A DNA stretch of 64,000 nucleotides from Puffinus mauretanicus (taxonomy: Eukaryota > Chordata > Aves > Procellariiformes > Procellariidae), in NCBI GenBank assembly GCA_023333565.1, contig JAJKFH010002273.1, positions 2,448,586-2,512,585 on the forward strand. The letters run 5' to 3'. This document shows, piece by piece, positions 14,217-27,800 of the stretch (position 1 is the stretch's first letter; every line of letters begins with the position of its first letter). A program made the position numbers and the translations under genes. The notes below the pieces were generated by a model that made no database searches, had not been told where the DNA came from, and saw only the letters and a program-made list of their open reading frames with translations.

Positions 14217-17200
14217 ATCAGCCCAAGGAGTCAGGACATCACTCTTACCCGCACAGCTATGCTGATTTTGAAATTTAAAGCAACTTGTTCAAATCCACCT
14301 ATGCTTTTTTGTCAGGAACGGTTCTTGCTCAGACCTCCTGATGCTCTTTGGAGACCTCACCCCTTAGGGTGGAAGAATGCCCCAGCTCCATTACTCTGTA
14401 AGGAGCTGCAGGATCTTGGTTTCAGGCTGTTCTTTTCTGTGAGGTTTTGTGAGGGACAAGAGCATGCAGACCTGCTGTAATTTCAAATAATCTTGTCTGT
14501 GCGAACTCCATGGGGAGATTGTGAAAGCAAGATGATACTTAGGGAGAGTAAGAAAAAGATCAGCAGAACGAATGAAAACACATGTTAGTTGAGAATATTG
14601 TTCTAACGAACAATTTGAAATTTTAAGTATCCTGCCGAGTCTTTTCCACTCTGGAACCTTATACATTTGAGGTTACCTTTATACGTTTCAATGTATTTCT
14701 ATGTCTTAAAAATTATTAATTAAAAATCTCCTCTGCAGTGTGATTAAAACATAAGGATTTTACAAATTCTTATTTTTTACGGCATTAGCAAAAAATGACA
14801 CAATTCTCAGAGTTGGTCTTCCCTCTTCTTTTGGTTACAGACAGTTCACCACAACCACAGATCAAATACAGACAACCTGCTTTTTATCATTCAGTGTTAT
14901 GCTTTGAAAGTTCCATGCATCAGTGGGAATGAGCCCATTGATTTTATCTCTAATCTTTTGGTTGGGGGGGGAAAGGGAAGATATAAGACTCTAAAACTGT
15001 ATACTTCTGTGCAAGTAAATATGTACCTGGATCTCGAGAGATAAACTGAATTTTTTTATTTCGTATCTCTGTCCAGAAGCACTCTTATCTTTTTGCACAA
15101 TATTCTGAAACACGTTTTCCTTTTCTTCTAATGACTTTCTCTCACAAATAGCAAAAGATGATTTTACGTTTTGATTTTTACTTCAATTCAGATTTGGAAA
15201 TAATAGACATGAAATAAGGTCCTTAAACATGCCACATGTGAAATACTCTTGGTTTCATTTAATCCTACTTGGGTACTACTTTTCACGCTGCCAGAGAACT
15301 TGAAAGACACCGAACTAGGTGCCTTTAGAAGTGGTTCATTTTTAATTCGCCCCTGTGAAAACGACAATGTACGTAGGAGTGTGTACCCACACGTACGTGT
15401 AAAGTCCCAGATTTAAAGAAAGGCAGGCAGCACAGTACAGCAATTCTTCCATTTCATTCTAAATCCAAAAAGTATGACCCTGTGAATGTAGGAATGTTTA
15501 TTTCCTGTATAACCCCATCTTTTCTCCTCCTCTCTTTGTGTCTAATCAACATCCAGCTTCACTTATCAACATCCAGGACTACAACATAAGCTCCAAAGCT
15601 TCTAGCTACAGAGAAAGGAAATCTGAACTGCATATGCTACTTTACGCATTACATATATGCACTTCCACAGCAGTTCTTCTGTGAAGCAATATTAACTCTA
15701 ATCCAGTCAAATCCATCATGTATTTTTAGCAAAATACAAAGCCAAGACCCCATCAGTGCCTGCTGTTCTCTGATACTGATCACATCCTTCTCTACCTTTA
15801 TCTGTCACCCTGTTCACTTGGTAGGTACCGTGCCATGCCCGTGGGGCAGCTCTGCATGGAGTAAGAAGCTCCAGGAGGAACGTGGTCTGAGACAGGGGCA
15901 GCTCCACCCAACCCTCCCCCTCACGTCAGTGTTGGCACTAGCATGCACAGCAGTACCTGTCTGAGCAACTAACACGCTCTTTCCACTCTCCCTCCTCTCT
16001 TCGTATTTCCTCTGTATTTTCTCCCCTATATTTAATGCCGTTTAGTCCAGAATAGTTGGGTGCAGTCGTGGCAAAGAGCTGCCTAAATAATCACAAGGTG
16101 GTTTTGGCCAACCCCAGGCAATAAAATGGCACAGCACAATAATCCAATTTGCCTTATGGAGTATTTGAGGGCAGATTCTGCATCTTCTCTGTCCTCAACA
16201 GGGATGAGCATATAGCCGTTGTCCTTGGTTCAATAAAGGACATGGGTAACTGAACACATGTATGCATGAAATTTTGTCTTCACCAGTCCTCCTTTTATTA
16301 CGTTTATTCCCACTGGAGTGACCTCTGATATTATCAAACTCTGAAAAGATTCAAGCCTCTGCCTGTTAAAAGCAAATGTAAAAAGAAATTAAAAAAAAAA
16401 AATTCAAAAGAAAAAGCCAATAAATGTTTCCTTCTTAAACCTTTCCAGTTAGATTTTCCTCCTTTATGTTTTAGTCTCTGTTACAAAAGAAGACTGTACG
16501 GATCTTCCAATGTTATGAGACTAGTCAGTGCAACCATGCATAATAATCATTCTTGAGAAATATTAGGCACAAACAGCAAAAAGAATAGTTTAAGCAACTC
16601 ATATTTTTTTACTATTTTAAAAACTACCTAACGGAGTTAAAGGTGCTAAAAAGTTCTGCTGTCTGCCCAAATGTAAATGCTGATCACCAACAAATAGATA
16701 CAATCTGGAATTCATATGTTTAGGTTTGTTAAATAGAGAAAGCAAAATTGTTTCTTTTGCCTATTAAAATTATGAATTTGGTGCAATACAGATGTATTCA
16801 GGAAAAGGATTTCATATTATGTGTTAAAACTGAAAACTTAAATAGATATAAGCTGGCTGGTTGATTCAGGTGAAATGAGTCAACACAACACCAGATGCAG
16901 AGATTGCAAGTGTGACAGTTGGGGAGCAAATGTTTTATGGATCCAAAAACCTGCTGTGCTTTTTTGTCTATTCTTCTTTTTGCCAGTAGTCACCATCCAG
17001 CTTTTATCTGCAGGAAATGTCCACAGTTTCAGCCTTGGGTATCTGCTTTCCCTCACGTGCAGCCAACCGTCAACAAGCAACGTTTCCTCCTGCTGGGAGG
17101 ATGCTACATGCAACTTATTTCATGACGGCCAGCAAGGGGGTTTCATTAATCAGCCTGTAGGAGGTGCTGAAATAGGCACGAACAGACAGAAAATTAGAAG

Positions 17201-17805
17201 AATAGCAGAAGCCTGAGCTGAAGATTTAGAGTAATCCAAGGTCCTCTCTCCAGAAAGTAATCTCAGTAGTTTTGGGTTAACATCAGTTAAAGCCCAAATG
17301 CCTTGGCATTATTTCCAGGCTTAGACTTCAAATGAAGTTTCTAACAACTTTGCTCAGACCTATGTCATGCTTCTAAAAATGCCTTCTCCCCTAAAAGGCA
17401 TTCTTGATGTTCGGAAGAGGCTGTTCAGGACCAGAGGTGACCCCAAAGAGATACTCCAAAATTATTATTAAAAAATGAATCATCATGAATTGCTGCCAAA
17501 AAGATGAGCTACTTAGTTACTAAAAAGGATGCAACTACAGGTATTGCAAAAACGTAAGCTTTCTGTAGTATGGTTGAGACATATCAGTTGAAATAGTAAC
17601 CTGTTTTAATGCTTGTCCATCATGACTGTTACTGCCCAGGATAGGCAGGATTTAGAACAGGCTGCATTATCTTTGTGTATGTATGTTAGCAGTACAGCTT
17701 AATCATTTCACCTCTGCTGCATTTTACTTGGGTTTATGTACCGAAGTCAGAGTTGAACTTTGCTCCAGCATTCAAGAACTCTCTGGGCTTGTTTCAGCTG
17801 CATAA

Positions 17806-17885
17806 TCCCCAAAGCAATCCTCCTCCAACACAAATCCCAAAGCAATCCTTGACCAACACAAACCCCAAAGCAATCCTTCTCCAGA
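17806..17885. repeat. 28-bp tandem minisatellite, about 2.7 copies
   Basis: The core AAAGCAATCC recurs at 17811, 17839 and 17867, an exact 28-bp period. The units differ at a few positions, so the array is not brand new. Because 28 is not a multiple of three, the repeat shifts frame in each unit, which argues against a coding role. Confidence 0.9.
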
Positions 17886-20800
17886 GCGGTGACACTAACT
17901 TCTGCCTGTGCTACTATATTAACCAGGCCCAAGGAATATTCCTGAGCACTGGAAACCAACAGTCTATACTGCTACATTTTTTGAATGGTTCAGAAACTTC
18001 TGCTGTCTACTATTTACACTAGCTCAACTTAGACTTCTAAATCTTTGAGACATCTGGTTTTTATTTGAATAAAACAGAACAGGCTTGCTCAAATCTAAAG
18101 TTTTCTCAGAAACCTAACATTAAAAAAACCCTGCATTCATGCATTCATTTACTTTTCCCCTCAAATTTGTGATTCTGGTGTATTCAAAGTCATTCATGCC
18201 AATTATTTTTTAAAGCACCACCGATACATCCACTTCACCAAGTTAACATTACCATTTTCACTGAAGAATTAAAAAGCAGAAATAAATATAATAAACCTAC
18301 TTTTTTTTCCCTTCCATTTTTAAGGTTAAGTAGCCCATGATTTATTTCATACATTAGCAGAAATTATGAGTGACAGCAAAGTCAAAACCTTAATTAGAGA
18401 GAAAATAAACATAAGATTCTGATATCAGCAATAACTCAGCATAGCTTAATTATGTCCCTTTTTTATATTTTCATCAGGCATTAATAAAAGCTCTATCATA
18501 GTACAGATACATATATGGCCCTAAAAAGTAAAGATGTATCTTCAGATAATCAAGATTGTAAAAGATATTGAAAAAGAAACAAGAAGATAAGCTGCTTAAG
18601 ATATTACCATCGTTTCATTTAGTTTACTAATAGACATGAGGGAAATACTATAACTGGCTGCATCTGGAAAAACAATTTCACAGTCCACCCAGATTCACAT
18701 ACTGGCATGGGCATTTTTTCAGGAGCACTGTAAGGCATTTTTTCATTAACAATACCAAATCCTCCAACACCTGGTAAAGTATAAATTAATATTATTAATG
18801 TTATTAATATATTTTATCTTTTGGTACATTACAAGAGGAAATGGGTAGACTGTGAATGAGGAGCTGTGGATGTTAGCTTGTTTCTGCCGGCCCACCTGTG
18901 GATTGGGCACTGGAAAGATTTATTTACCAGTGCTGCAGGATTCCTATTACTAAAATAGAAAAAAAGACACTAACTTCATGAAAAGTGTTTGGAGAGTCAC
19001 TGTTTGGAAACAAATATATTCTCATAGAGCACTTTCATAATACGAATGGAAGGAATACCTTGTTAAAGAACTACACAGACTTTGGTCACAATTTCATCTG
19101 CGTAGTAACCAGCTGTTACTTTTATATTGAAAATTTAACATTCTTGCTTATTTTTTTAAAGACAGGTTAAAATACTCTAAAACAGAGTTCCTAATGTACA
19201 AAGCAGCTGGCTGGCTTGAAACAGATCACATTTTCTTTCTATAACAATTGCTAATAATGAATAATCCTCTCCTCCGCTTCCCGCAGCTCATCTTTCTAGG
19301 GGGTTTGTTTTGCTGAAGGCTGGTGGTGAGAAAGAGGTGGAGCAGTCACGGTGTGGAATAATAAAGGCAACACACAGCAAATTTCTGACTAATTAAGTGA
19401 TATCTCCACAGGAGCATTGGCTATACAAGAGGAATACTTGAACAGAAGAATGAACAAGATACATTTTCCTTCAAAGTCACAATAATAAAAATACCTCTTT
19501 ACTACCACTCAGTTGCCAGACATAATTTCATTTACCCATGTTCTTAGTGAAACTGTTATTTCTGACACTAAATGAAGGGCAACCTAAAGTGGCCATAAAA
19601 AGCAGAAAGAAAAGCTGGTTTGGCTGCAATAAGGAAGCATGCTATCTGTTCACGAAAAACCATCCACAGTAACAATATTAACACCTACAAGTCACTTAAA
19701 TAACGTGACCCCTCCAAGAATCACAAGTAGGCTCTGACTTGGATGACCAATTCTAGAAAAGAGAGCCTACCTCCCTGTCTCTTTTTATTCATTATATGGC
19801 ACCTCCTGGAATCATCACAAAAGTGGTGACTACATCAGTGTCTTCAGAAAAAGTTCGTGCATACTTGTGTTCCAGTAACAAGACAGATCCTACTTGTTGA
19901 AGGCTTCATTTTGTAACGACCTTGATGCTGAACTGGATTTAAGCAGATAACCTGGAAGTGAAAGACTACTTGAGTAACCTGCTTTCTCCTTATCTTGCTT
20001 TTGATATTACAAATAATTTTTATCACAAATAGTACAGCCAGGCTTGGGAGCAACTCTACTTACGAAAAAGCTGTGATACCTGACGTATCCTTCTCTAACA
20101 TTTGTTCTCATGGCTATTAATTTCTGTCTTACTCCATGCATATTCAATAATAATGACAAAAAGGAATGTGAATTTAGATGCTGTCTTTTATTCTGGAAGC
20201 ACTGCGAGAATTTCCTATTTAAATATGTATATGCACGGTGAGGCCAATACAGGATTTCCCACAGAAATAGATGCCTCTTTTTGTTATTAGTTATGTTACA
20301 GTAGTATCCACTCACACTTTTATACAGACTTCTATAAAGCCTTTTTGTACTTGATATCTCAACGTTTAATATTAAGCCCTCCACAGTTCTGCACTGGTAT
20401 CAGAGACCCTAGAGATTATACAAAATAGGAAACAGTATTACAGCTCTATGCCAGCAAGCTAAGTAGTTGGCACCTTTAAACACACAGTGTAAAGTACGTT
20501 TGCCCTGGAGTTCAGATCTTTGGGGAGTGAATAGCTACACCAAGCAGACATAGTCTAGGCTGTACCAAAAAACCAATAATGTATACTGTTCTTTGTGTAG
20601 CTAGCATATTATTAGGATGACCACTAGCTTACTAGCATCAAACGTACAGAAAAAGTAAATAACAAAATCACCTGCCCAGCAACTACTGTGGCATTACCAG
20701 CAAATAAAAATAACTGATATCACCAACAGATTAAAAAAAGAAATTAATGACATCATGCTAATATGAATGCCTCCCTGAAGAACAAATCTCACTGTAAGTG

Positions 20801-21424
20801 TAAAGACTCAAAGCCAGTATTTTCACACTTAGATATCACATGCACAGAGGACTCAAAGTAAAAACCGAGAGAATTTTAGGCTTCACATTTTATTAATATT
20901 GGCTTTAAAATTCAGTAATTTTTTTCATGGATTATTATTAAAAAATCCAACTACTGTAGTCATGTGACTTCCTGCACCAAAGCACTACTCTTAGTTATGG
21001 GATGACCAATTGCCAATAATAACAGAATGCAAAGAATAAAATGTTGTAAGAACAATTTAAAGAATTAGAGTATAATCGATCGGCTTTGAGGATGACCAAG
21101 AATGCAAGTTGAAAATGCTTAAATCTAGAAAAGTTTTACGAGTTTTTACCACTTGGGCCACTGTTTTATATTTAACCAGGAAAGTACCTCCAGCAACTGC
21201 CTGTGTCAGTGAAATACTACAAAATTAATTTCAGGCTACCAGGTGGAACTGCTAAATACTGAAGTTGAGTCCGTTCCTTTTTTTGCTTAAACTTCGCTCG
21301 ACACAATGAATCTGAATTATGATTTACTCTTCTAACACTTTCCCACACCCCACTAATGAAATACATCCCAAGCCTCATGTATGTCATATTAACAAAACAC
21401 TAAAACATTTGGAGCTGTAAAGTG

Positions 21425-21670
21425 GGAAGCAATCTGGATCAATGCAAGTGCATGAACATTTTCAGATGCCACTTGAAAGTATTAACGACGCGCAGTCATT
21501 TGCTGACGATACGTCGATTCCTTCTCCAACGAAAATTACTGGCCATAAATCAGGCAAACATTTACAGGAATCTGCAAATGAAACAGCTAAATCCATGATG
21601 ACAGGGAGCCTCATAAAAGCAGCCCATTTATTCCCTCTGAGCACTCATCCCCACCAGAGGGATCAATAGC
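21425..21670. other. CpG-containing block, possible conserved non-coding element
   Basis: This 245-bp block keeps a cluster of CpGs (around 21485-21535) in DNA otherwise nearly devoid of them. It is open on both strands (plus 75 codons, minus 60 codons), with mixed sequence and no repeats. Retained CpG and complexity suggest selection or low methylation, as in conserved enhancers. It could also be a decayed exon; I see no paired splice sites that decide this. Confidence 0.25.
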
Positions 21671-23249
21671 AAACCTCATACAATATACTTCTAAATGTCA
21701 TGCTGCAAATCCTCTTTGCATTTATGCAGAAGGAAAAGACCCTCCTCCAGTTTTAGAAGCTGAAATCAAGTAAAAAGCGTATTAAATGTCTAAAAAACAA
21801 TAAATCTAAGACAGAACCTTTTATTCGTAGGCCTGTGACTTTAATACCTATTCTTCTAAACTGTAAGGATTATAGTTTAGACACTCAGAAAGATAAAGAT
21901 GCCAACTAGAAAAACAAAATGGATGACAAGGAATTGAAGACATTTATCCAGCCACTCTCCGGCACTTAAAAAACCCCATAGTCAGGGAAGTGATACCAAA
22001 TTGAAGGCTGACAGTCTCAGTTTCCCTGGTTTCTGAAAACTGAGGAAGGCAGCATTAAAGAAGCAACCAAACAAGTTGTTAATACAGAGTCAAAGAGGGC
22101 AGCTCTTCTACTCGTTAAAGGCACTATCAGACACTTGAAACTGTATGGCAGAGTTGAGCAAAACACTACTCTTGGAAAAGCAGGGATGAATGACCAGAGC
22201 ATAATCATCAACAACTATGTCAGTTTTAGAATTAGAGTAAACAAATACATGTCAACTGAGAGCAAAAATACCCTTCCATAAATTTTGAATGTTACATTTT
22301 GACTACCTCTTCTTTTCAATTTATTTTTTCTGTGGGAGTTGCATGGAACCAAGCCTATTGAAGACGACTCCAATACAGGGGTACAGAGACCTAAATTCTT
22401 CGCTGGTATAAGATACAACTCAGAAACACTGGATCAGGTTACTACACTCGGGAAGTACAAAAGAAACAAGGGTCATTGGTTGACAGCATATTCATACTAA
22501 CTTGCAGCTAATTAGAAAACTAAGTCATTTTATCTGACACGTGACTCAAGATCATACAGCTAGGCTAAAAATTTAAAAGCCTAATAAAATGCCCTCTGGG
22601 ATGAATACTTACTTTACTGTTGGTGTAAAATAAATCTGTTGTATTTTCTATTAAAAGGGCGAGCCTTTCTGCGTAGTTAGACATATCTAATGAGCAGTTA
22701 AACCCATTCTTTCAATAATAAAATCGTCTCTAGCATCTGAAATATTCCTCATGCAAATGGAATATGCACCCTGAAGGACAGAGATCAGATATAACTCAGC
22801 GGGGCCTCTCTACTGCTTCATGAAGGCCGAACTGTTCCTGAGGAAAAACACCCCTATGTTGTTCTGAGGCAGCTCTTCCAGCTACCACCATACATCTTTT
22901 AATATATATCACATTGACACGTCTGTGCACGAACTCGTCTTCTAAGAGTGTGCATCCCTCTCCTGTGTCGACAAATGTAAAGCATTAAAAAAAAAAGAAG
23001 CTTCACACAAGCAGTTGGAAACAAGTGTAGAGTACAAATTTAATCCCCCTAATCCCTCGTCAATTACAAGGAATGTCCTGGTGTAAAGTTGTATCAACAG
23101 TGCAGTTTTCAAACCCATAGAAAAATAAATGAAGCCATCCTTTTTCCACTTGGACGGTATTCGCTGTAGCTCCCTTAAAGGATTAGGAACACTGTCTGTA
23201 ATAAACACGGGCATCAATTTTTAAAATCTGCTCTGAAAATGGCAGCATT

Positions 23250-23565
23250 TCACAAGCTGTGAAAATGCTTTGGTTTAGGGCATGGCCTGAGAGGCAATAG
23301 GCCAGCAGGATAGTACTGGGATTAGCCCTAATTACCTCATGTTTCACCTTAATTAACTACTGATACAGAAGGTAAACTCTGCAGGATCTGTGGCGAGACC
23401 TTAGGCCAGTAGGCAAGATATCTAAGCCGTCATTGTTTACACACGATAATCTCTCTTTTGAATTTGCTTTAATTGCTCAAAAAGATTAGCTGAAGGATAT
23501 GCATTACATATTGATTAGCAATGCTAACTAGATACTATATAATTTTCATCTGTGCTCCACACATG
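23250..23565. promoter_or_regulatory. Possible enhancer-like conserved block
   Basis: A dense set of classical transcription-factor core sites lies within about 300 bp: several TAAT/ATTA homeodomain cores (for example GGATTAGCCCTAATTACC near 23320), a forkhead-type TTGTTTAC near 23437, and an octamer-like ATATGCATTA near 23500. There is no open frame or repeat. Such clusters are typical of developmental enhancers in gene deserts, but TAAT cores are also frequent by chance in AT-rich DNA. Confidence 0.25.
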
Positions 23566-24661
23566 CAGTCTAACAGTTTTAGAAGCACATTCTTTATTAG
23601 CTGCTTGTCAAAGGATCAACATTTAACTTTGGTTATACCAACATGAATCATGAAGAAGAAGAAAAAAAACCCAGCCTTTGGTTACATGAATGGAGGGAGA
23701 AAAGTACAAAAAAGGATCTTCACTCTGTTCTAGTAGACACCATTGTGCTCCTCCATTGTGAGAGGTAATCCCCTCCCGCATGCATCCCTGCTCAGAGCAC
23801 AAGCAAATTGGGAGCAGAGGGGGAGCAGCAATAAAGCAGACAGAATAGAATATATATTTTAAAAATAGATCACAAGGTTGTCTTGTTTCTTGTCCCATAC
23901 ACTCTTCATTATTCAGACTCCGCTTCTGTTTTATCAGTTCTCATCTGCTCTTGGCAGGCCTTGAAGATTACTGGATCAGTAATTTTGTCAGATTTTGTAC
24001 AAATCTAAGCACAAGCTGATTACAGAATCTGTATAAAATATAATAGTCAAACCAAGGAAAAGAGTTCTCTGCCATGTGCTACTGCTCTGTCTGCTGGCAG
24101 AGAAACCAATCAAAAATACGCCTTTTCAGTTGTTCTGTGCTTTACTAATAAAAGCAAAACAAAATACGAGCTTTCAAACCTCATCTGACCTGAAACACAT
24201 TTGAAAAATTAGGAATACATTTCCTTAGGAAGGCAACCTTGATTTAATGTAACACATAAACTGAGCAAAACAAAACTTGGCAACAAATTATAGTGCAGCA
24301 TAAAGGATTAGGAAATATTTATGTCAATCCCCTGGAATCTTAAATCAAATGCATCCACTGAGGTTTTGACTCAGCTTTAAAGTTCAAGACCTGAGATTTT
24401 ATCTGTACTGCAAGCGTCAATTAAATTTATGAAATAAAGTTGTTAGTGTAAGAGTTTTACTGTAACCTTAAGGACGGAAGGGCATATAATAAAAATTCAA
24501 GTTTTTGTGGAACTACTTGTGTCATGGCCTTTTTTCTACACAGCATTTTACAATATTTGCATCCTTAACTAACATCCAGGGTTGTCCTACCTTCTTAAGA
24601 GACATCCCGGAGAGTTTTCCTAATTCCTTAATGTACTTTTTTATTTGCTGCTTCATTTAAG

Positions 24662-24825
24662 GCTTACAATGGCAAGGAAATGCACACTGCCTGTTTGAAA
24701 AGGCTCACAGACCACTTGCTGCTCATTGGAGGTGGCTGAAGAACCGAGAACTTTCCCTGGGATCTCACTCATCCTTTGCACGGATGAAGAACGGCCATTC
24801 AGGGCAGGACAGTGTAATTTCACTG
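24662..24825 (+). CDS. Candidate plus-strand exon, product unknown
   Basis: A 164-bp segment is bounded by a strong acceptor (a T-rich tract ending tttaag) and a near-perfect donor (CTG then gtgagt). One frame stays open across it (two bases, then 54 codons ending phase 0). Its reading includes WQGNAHCLFEKAHRPLAAHW and then a basic, serine-rich stretch. It has no in-frame ATG at the start, so it would be an internal exon. The minus strand is also open for 65 codons but lacks comparable splice signals. I recognise no family. It could equally be a non-coding RNA exon. The nearest promoter-like block upstream is the CpG island near 14 kb. Confidence 0.3.
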
Positions 24826-27800
24826 GTGAGTGGTGCCTATTCCAGCTCACTGCTTCATTGCACTTGTGGTGTCATCTTACGCTCTGAGCTAAAATTTGTA
24901 ACTGCTTACTTGACTGATAAGGTTTTGGGAAACATTTAAATAAAAAATTGAATACATAATGGAAGTTTGTCAAAGGCTGTTTGACAACCCCCTTCACTTT
25001 GCAGAAGGCTAATATTGAGATAAAGGCTGCAAACAGTTGCTTTTACTTGTTTGTTTTAAAAATATACTTAAGCAGTAATTGCTCTGAGGGACTTTCTGGA
25101 CTCTGCACACATTTGTGTTTGCTGGTCAGAGACAACAGTACAAGGAAAAATTAAAAAAAAAGTTGACTCTATTCACATAGGGTGTCCTATTGTAATTGAT
25201 TTTATAATCAAACCATAAAGAAGTCTGAGTCTTAAAAAATTAATATTGCAAGACATGCAGTGAATGGAAAAAAAGTCCTACTTTTTTATTATAAATGAAC
25301 ACAGTGGAAGATTTTGCTTTCCCTAAATGACAACTTCAAGATGTTTTCAATCTATATGTTAAAAGTTCCACACGTATCTCTAGAAAATACTGCATTTTTC
25401 CTATGTGATTTGCTTGGTTGGTTTACGTGTTAAAAAATGCAAAACATTTTGTTTATCTGAATGCAGCTATCCTTTTTTGTATAAAAGGGCAGAAGGGCTG
25501 TAGTTTTATCATATATATTTATGCATAGCCTAATCAGGCCTTTATGATGGTCTGCTCTTTGAATATTTATCACTAGACTAATTATTGAGCTTAATTATAA
25601 TCCTGCATGCTTTTAACACATTAAAAACTTGTTTGAAAATGTTAAAACAAAGTTGCATCAGCAAGTAAGGAAAAGTAAGCACGTTTTCAAATAAAACCTT
25701 TTTTTGTAAATAGATCTTGACAGTGAATTGATTACTTACATACCTATAAGGTGAAACCTTGCCTTCATTGGATTTAGAGAAGTCGGGCTTTCTTCCAGCG
25801 ACCTATATAGCTGGGTTATTTATCTTCTTAGAGAATATTTGGCCTGCAGTTATCTGATATCAAGCTGTGATCTCATCAGCTCTCACACACTCAGCAGGGA
25901 GGGGCTAAGAAAATACTTCAATGTGAAATCTCTCAAAGCACCCTCAGGGCACCACAGCTATGGAAGGCGGTGTTTTACTTGCTGAATATTTTCCTTTGGC
26001 AGTAATACCGACCCAGTGCCCCACAATGATGCCCATATGCCACCGGAGGGTCATTTGTACAAATGAAAGACAAACTAATGATCTCACTATGTGGATTTGG
26101 AGAAATTAAGTATTTCCTAAATTGAACGTCCTTTCATTTTTTTGTGTTCTTGCAGAGATTTGAGGTAACTGCTTTGGCAGAAATCTCTTTGCAGTTCTAA
26201 TCTTTTCTAAGACAAGCAGAGCTGTATATTTTGTGGGTCAACTACTATTCGCAAAAGGTGATGTTTCTAAGAAAATAAAATACTTGATAATTCAGCATAT
26301 GCCTATACCAAGTCAAAGAGCACATCTTAGAAACGCAATTGCATTTTCTGATAGACCACGGGGCTTGTTTATCATTATTTTCCCTTCTTTTCCCCAATGC
26401 ACTGCTTTGCTATTTAAGTGAAAACACTTTAACAAAGGAGAAGGAAAAAAAAAAAAGCCACAACTATTTAAAATGCTGTTTTACTAAAAACGGCCTGGCT
26501 GACCGTTTTACGAAAAGCTGACTGATAAGCTGCCTGCCTAGGTTTCTTGGTCACCTGGAAACAAGTGGAACAGTTGTAAAATATCTACCAGTTCTCAACG
26601 GAACATTTTTAATGAATCTAGGATCTTCACATAGCACAATGACATTTGGAAAGGATCAGCTCAGAGTTAAAAAACAAAATAAGGAAATTCACACAGGAAA
26701 AAAGTGATTTTCATTAACCAAAGGATAGAAATTCACCTTTAAGTATGAAACTAGGAATGCCTTTGGCACAATGAATTAGATTCTCTACACTGTACAGTTA
26801 GTGACACAGATGTATACATTAATAGATCCCAAGAAGATAACTCCTGACTTTTACCAGGATACGTGTGAAGAAATGGTCAGAACCAAAATACCAAATTGCA
26901 CTAGCAAACTGAATCAAGCCATTTAAAATCTGAGAGGCTTTTATAAGCCTCTAGTGAATTCAAATTAAGGTTTTATGGTCTCTTTTACTCCTGCTGAAGT
27001 CAATGGCAGAACTCTACAAGAAACCTTTATTATGCCTTTCAGCTTTCGGTATTCTGGTCTCACTTTGAATGATGCCACTTTGCTAGTTAGTGACAGCACA
27101 TTAGGAGAAAATAAACAAAAGAGAGTTGAAATAGCAGTAACACACAAGTTTCTCTCCAGATGCTGTATTGGAGCTTTTTCCTAGAATGTGCTATTTTTGT
27201 ACAAATAACGTTTTCTGGAGGACCTGCATGAAAATAACATTAGCAAGGTGGGACAGATACTGTGCATTTTGTTACTTTGTGTTCAATCTTTGCAAATGTT
27301 CTTACTTTGCCATTATCTTGGCTTGTAAGGAAACAGAATTTGTATCTCAGTTCAAAATACAAATTAATCCTCCATGCACAATTAGGCTTGTTCCTCCATC
27401 AGATTAAGTTTACACGATGCACTATTGAAAATACATTTTCTCTGTGCCAGTGAGTGGTCCAAGGCATCCAAGCACGGACTTTTCATCACCTCATTGGCCA
27501 TAGGCATGCCTACAGGGCTCTCCTCTCCTACAGCAATAGATAAAGCAGAAGTGTAAGCAGGCCCAAGGAAATATTGAGATGGTGAGAAAATACTAACTAT
27601 AGAGTAATATAACCAGACTCAATTATTTTGGCCAGTTCTTCCTTCTTTACATGACATTAGGTTTAGGATAGGAGATGTAATATTTAAGTATGTCTCATCT
27701 CCATAAACAACTTCATGTTTACTGAAATTATGTTTTCCTGGCTGTTAACTGGTGCAAAACCTGAAGTGCTGAGATTATCAACAATTTGAATGTGGATGCA

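Larger units (their letters stand above)
14217..24661. other. AT-rich non-coding stretch
   Basis: No supportable gene. The stretch contains the 28-bp minisatellite at 17.8 kb, isolated pyrimidine tracts resembling acceptors (for example before 17010), and two blocks that resemble conserved regulatory DNA (21.42-21.67 and 23.25-23.56 kb). Plus-strand open frames such as 16875-17216 have an unconvincing composition and no good donor. Confidence 0.55.

Noticed and set aside
16875..17216. 113-codon plus-strand open frame with a strong acceptor-like tract before 17010
   Set aside because: No adequate donor and three overlapping frames open on both strands, indicating base composition rather than coding.
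22942..23217. 91-codon minus-strand open frame
   Set aside because: Contains a T-run-derived stretch and no paired splice signals; no recognisable motif.
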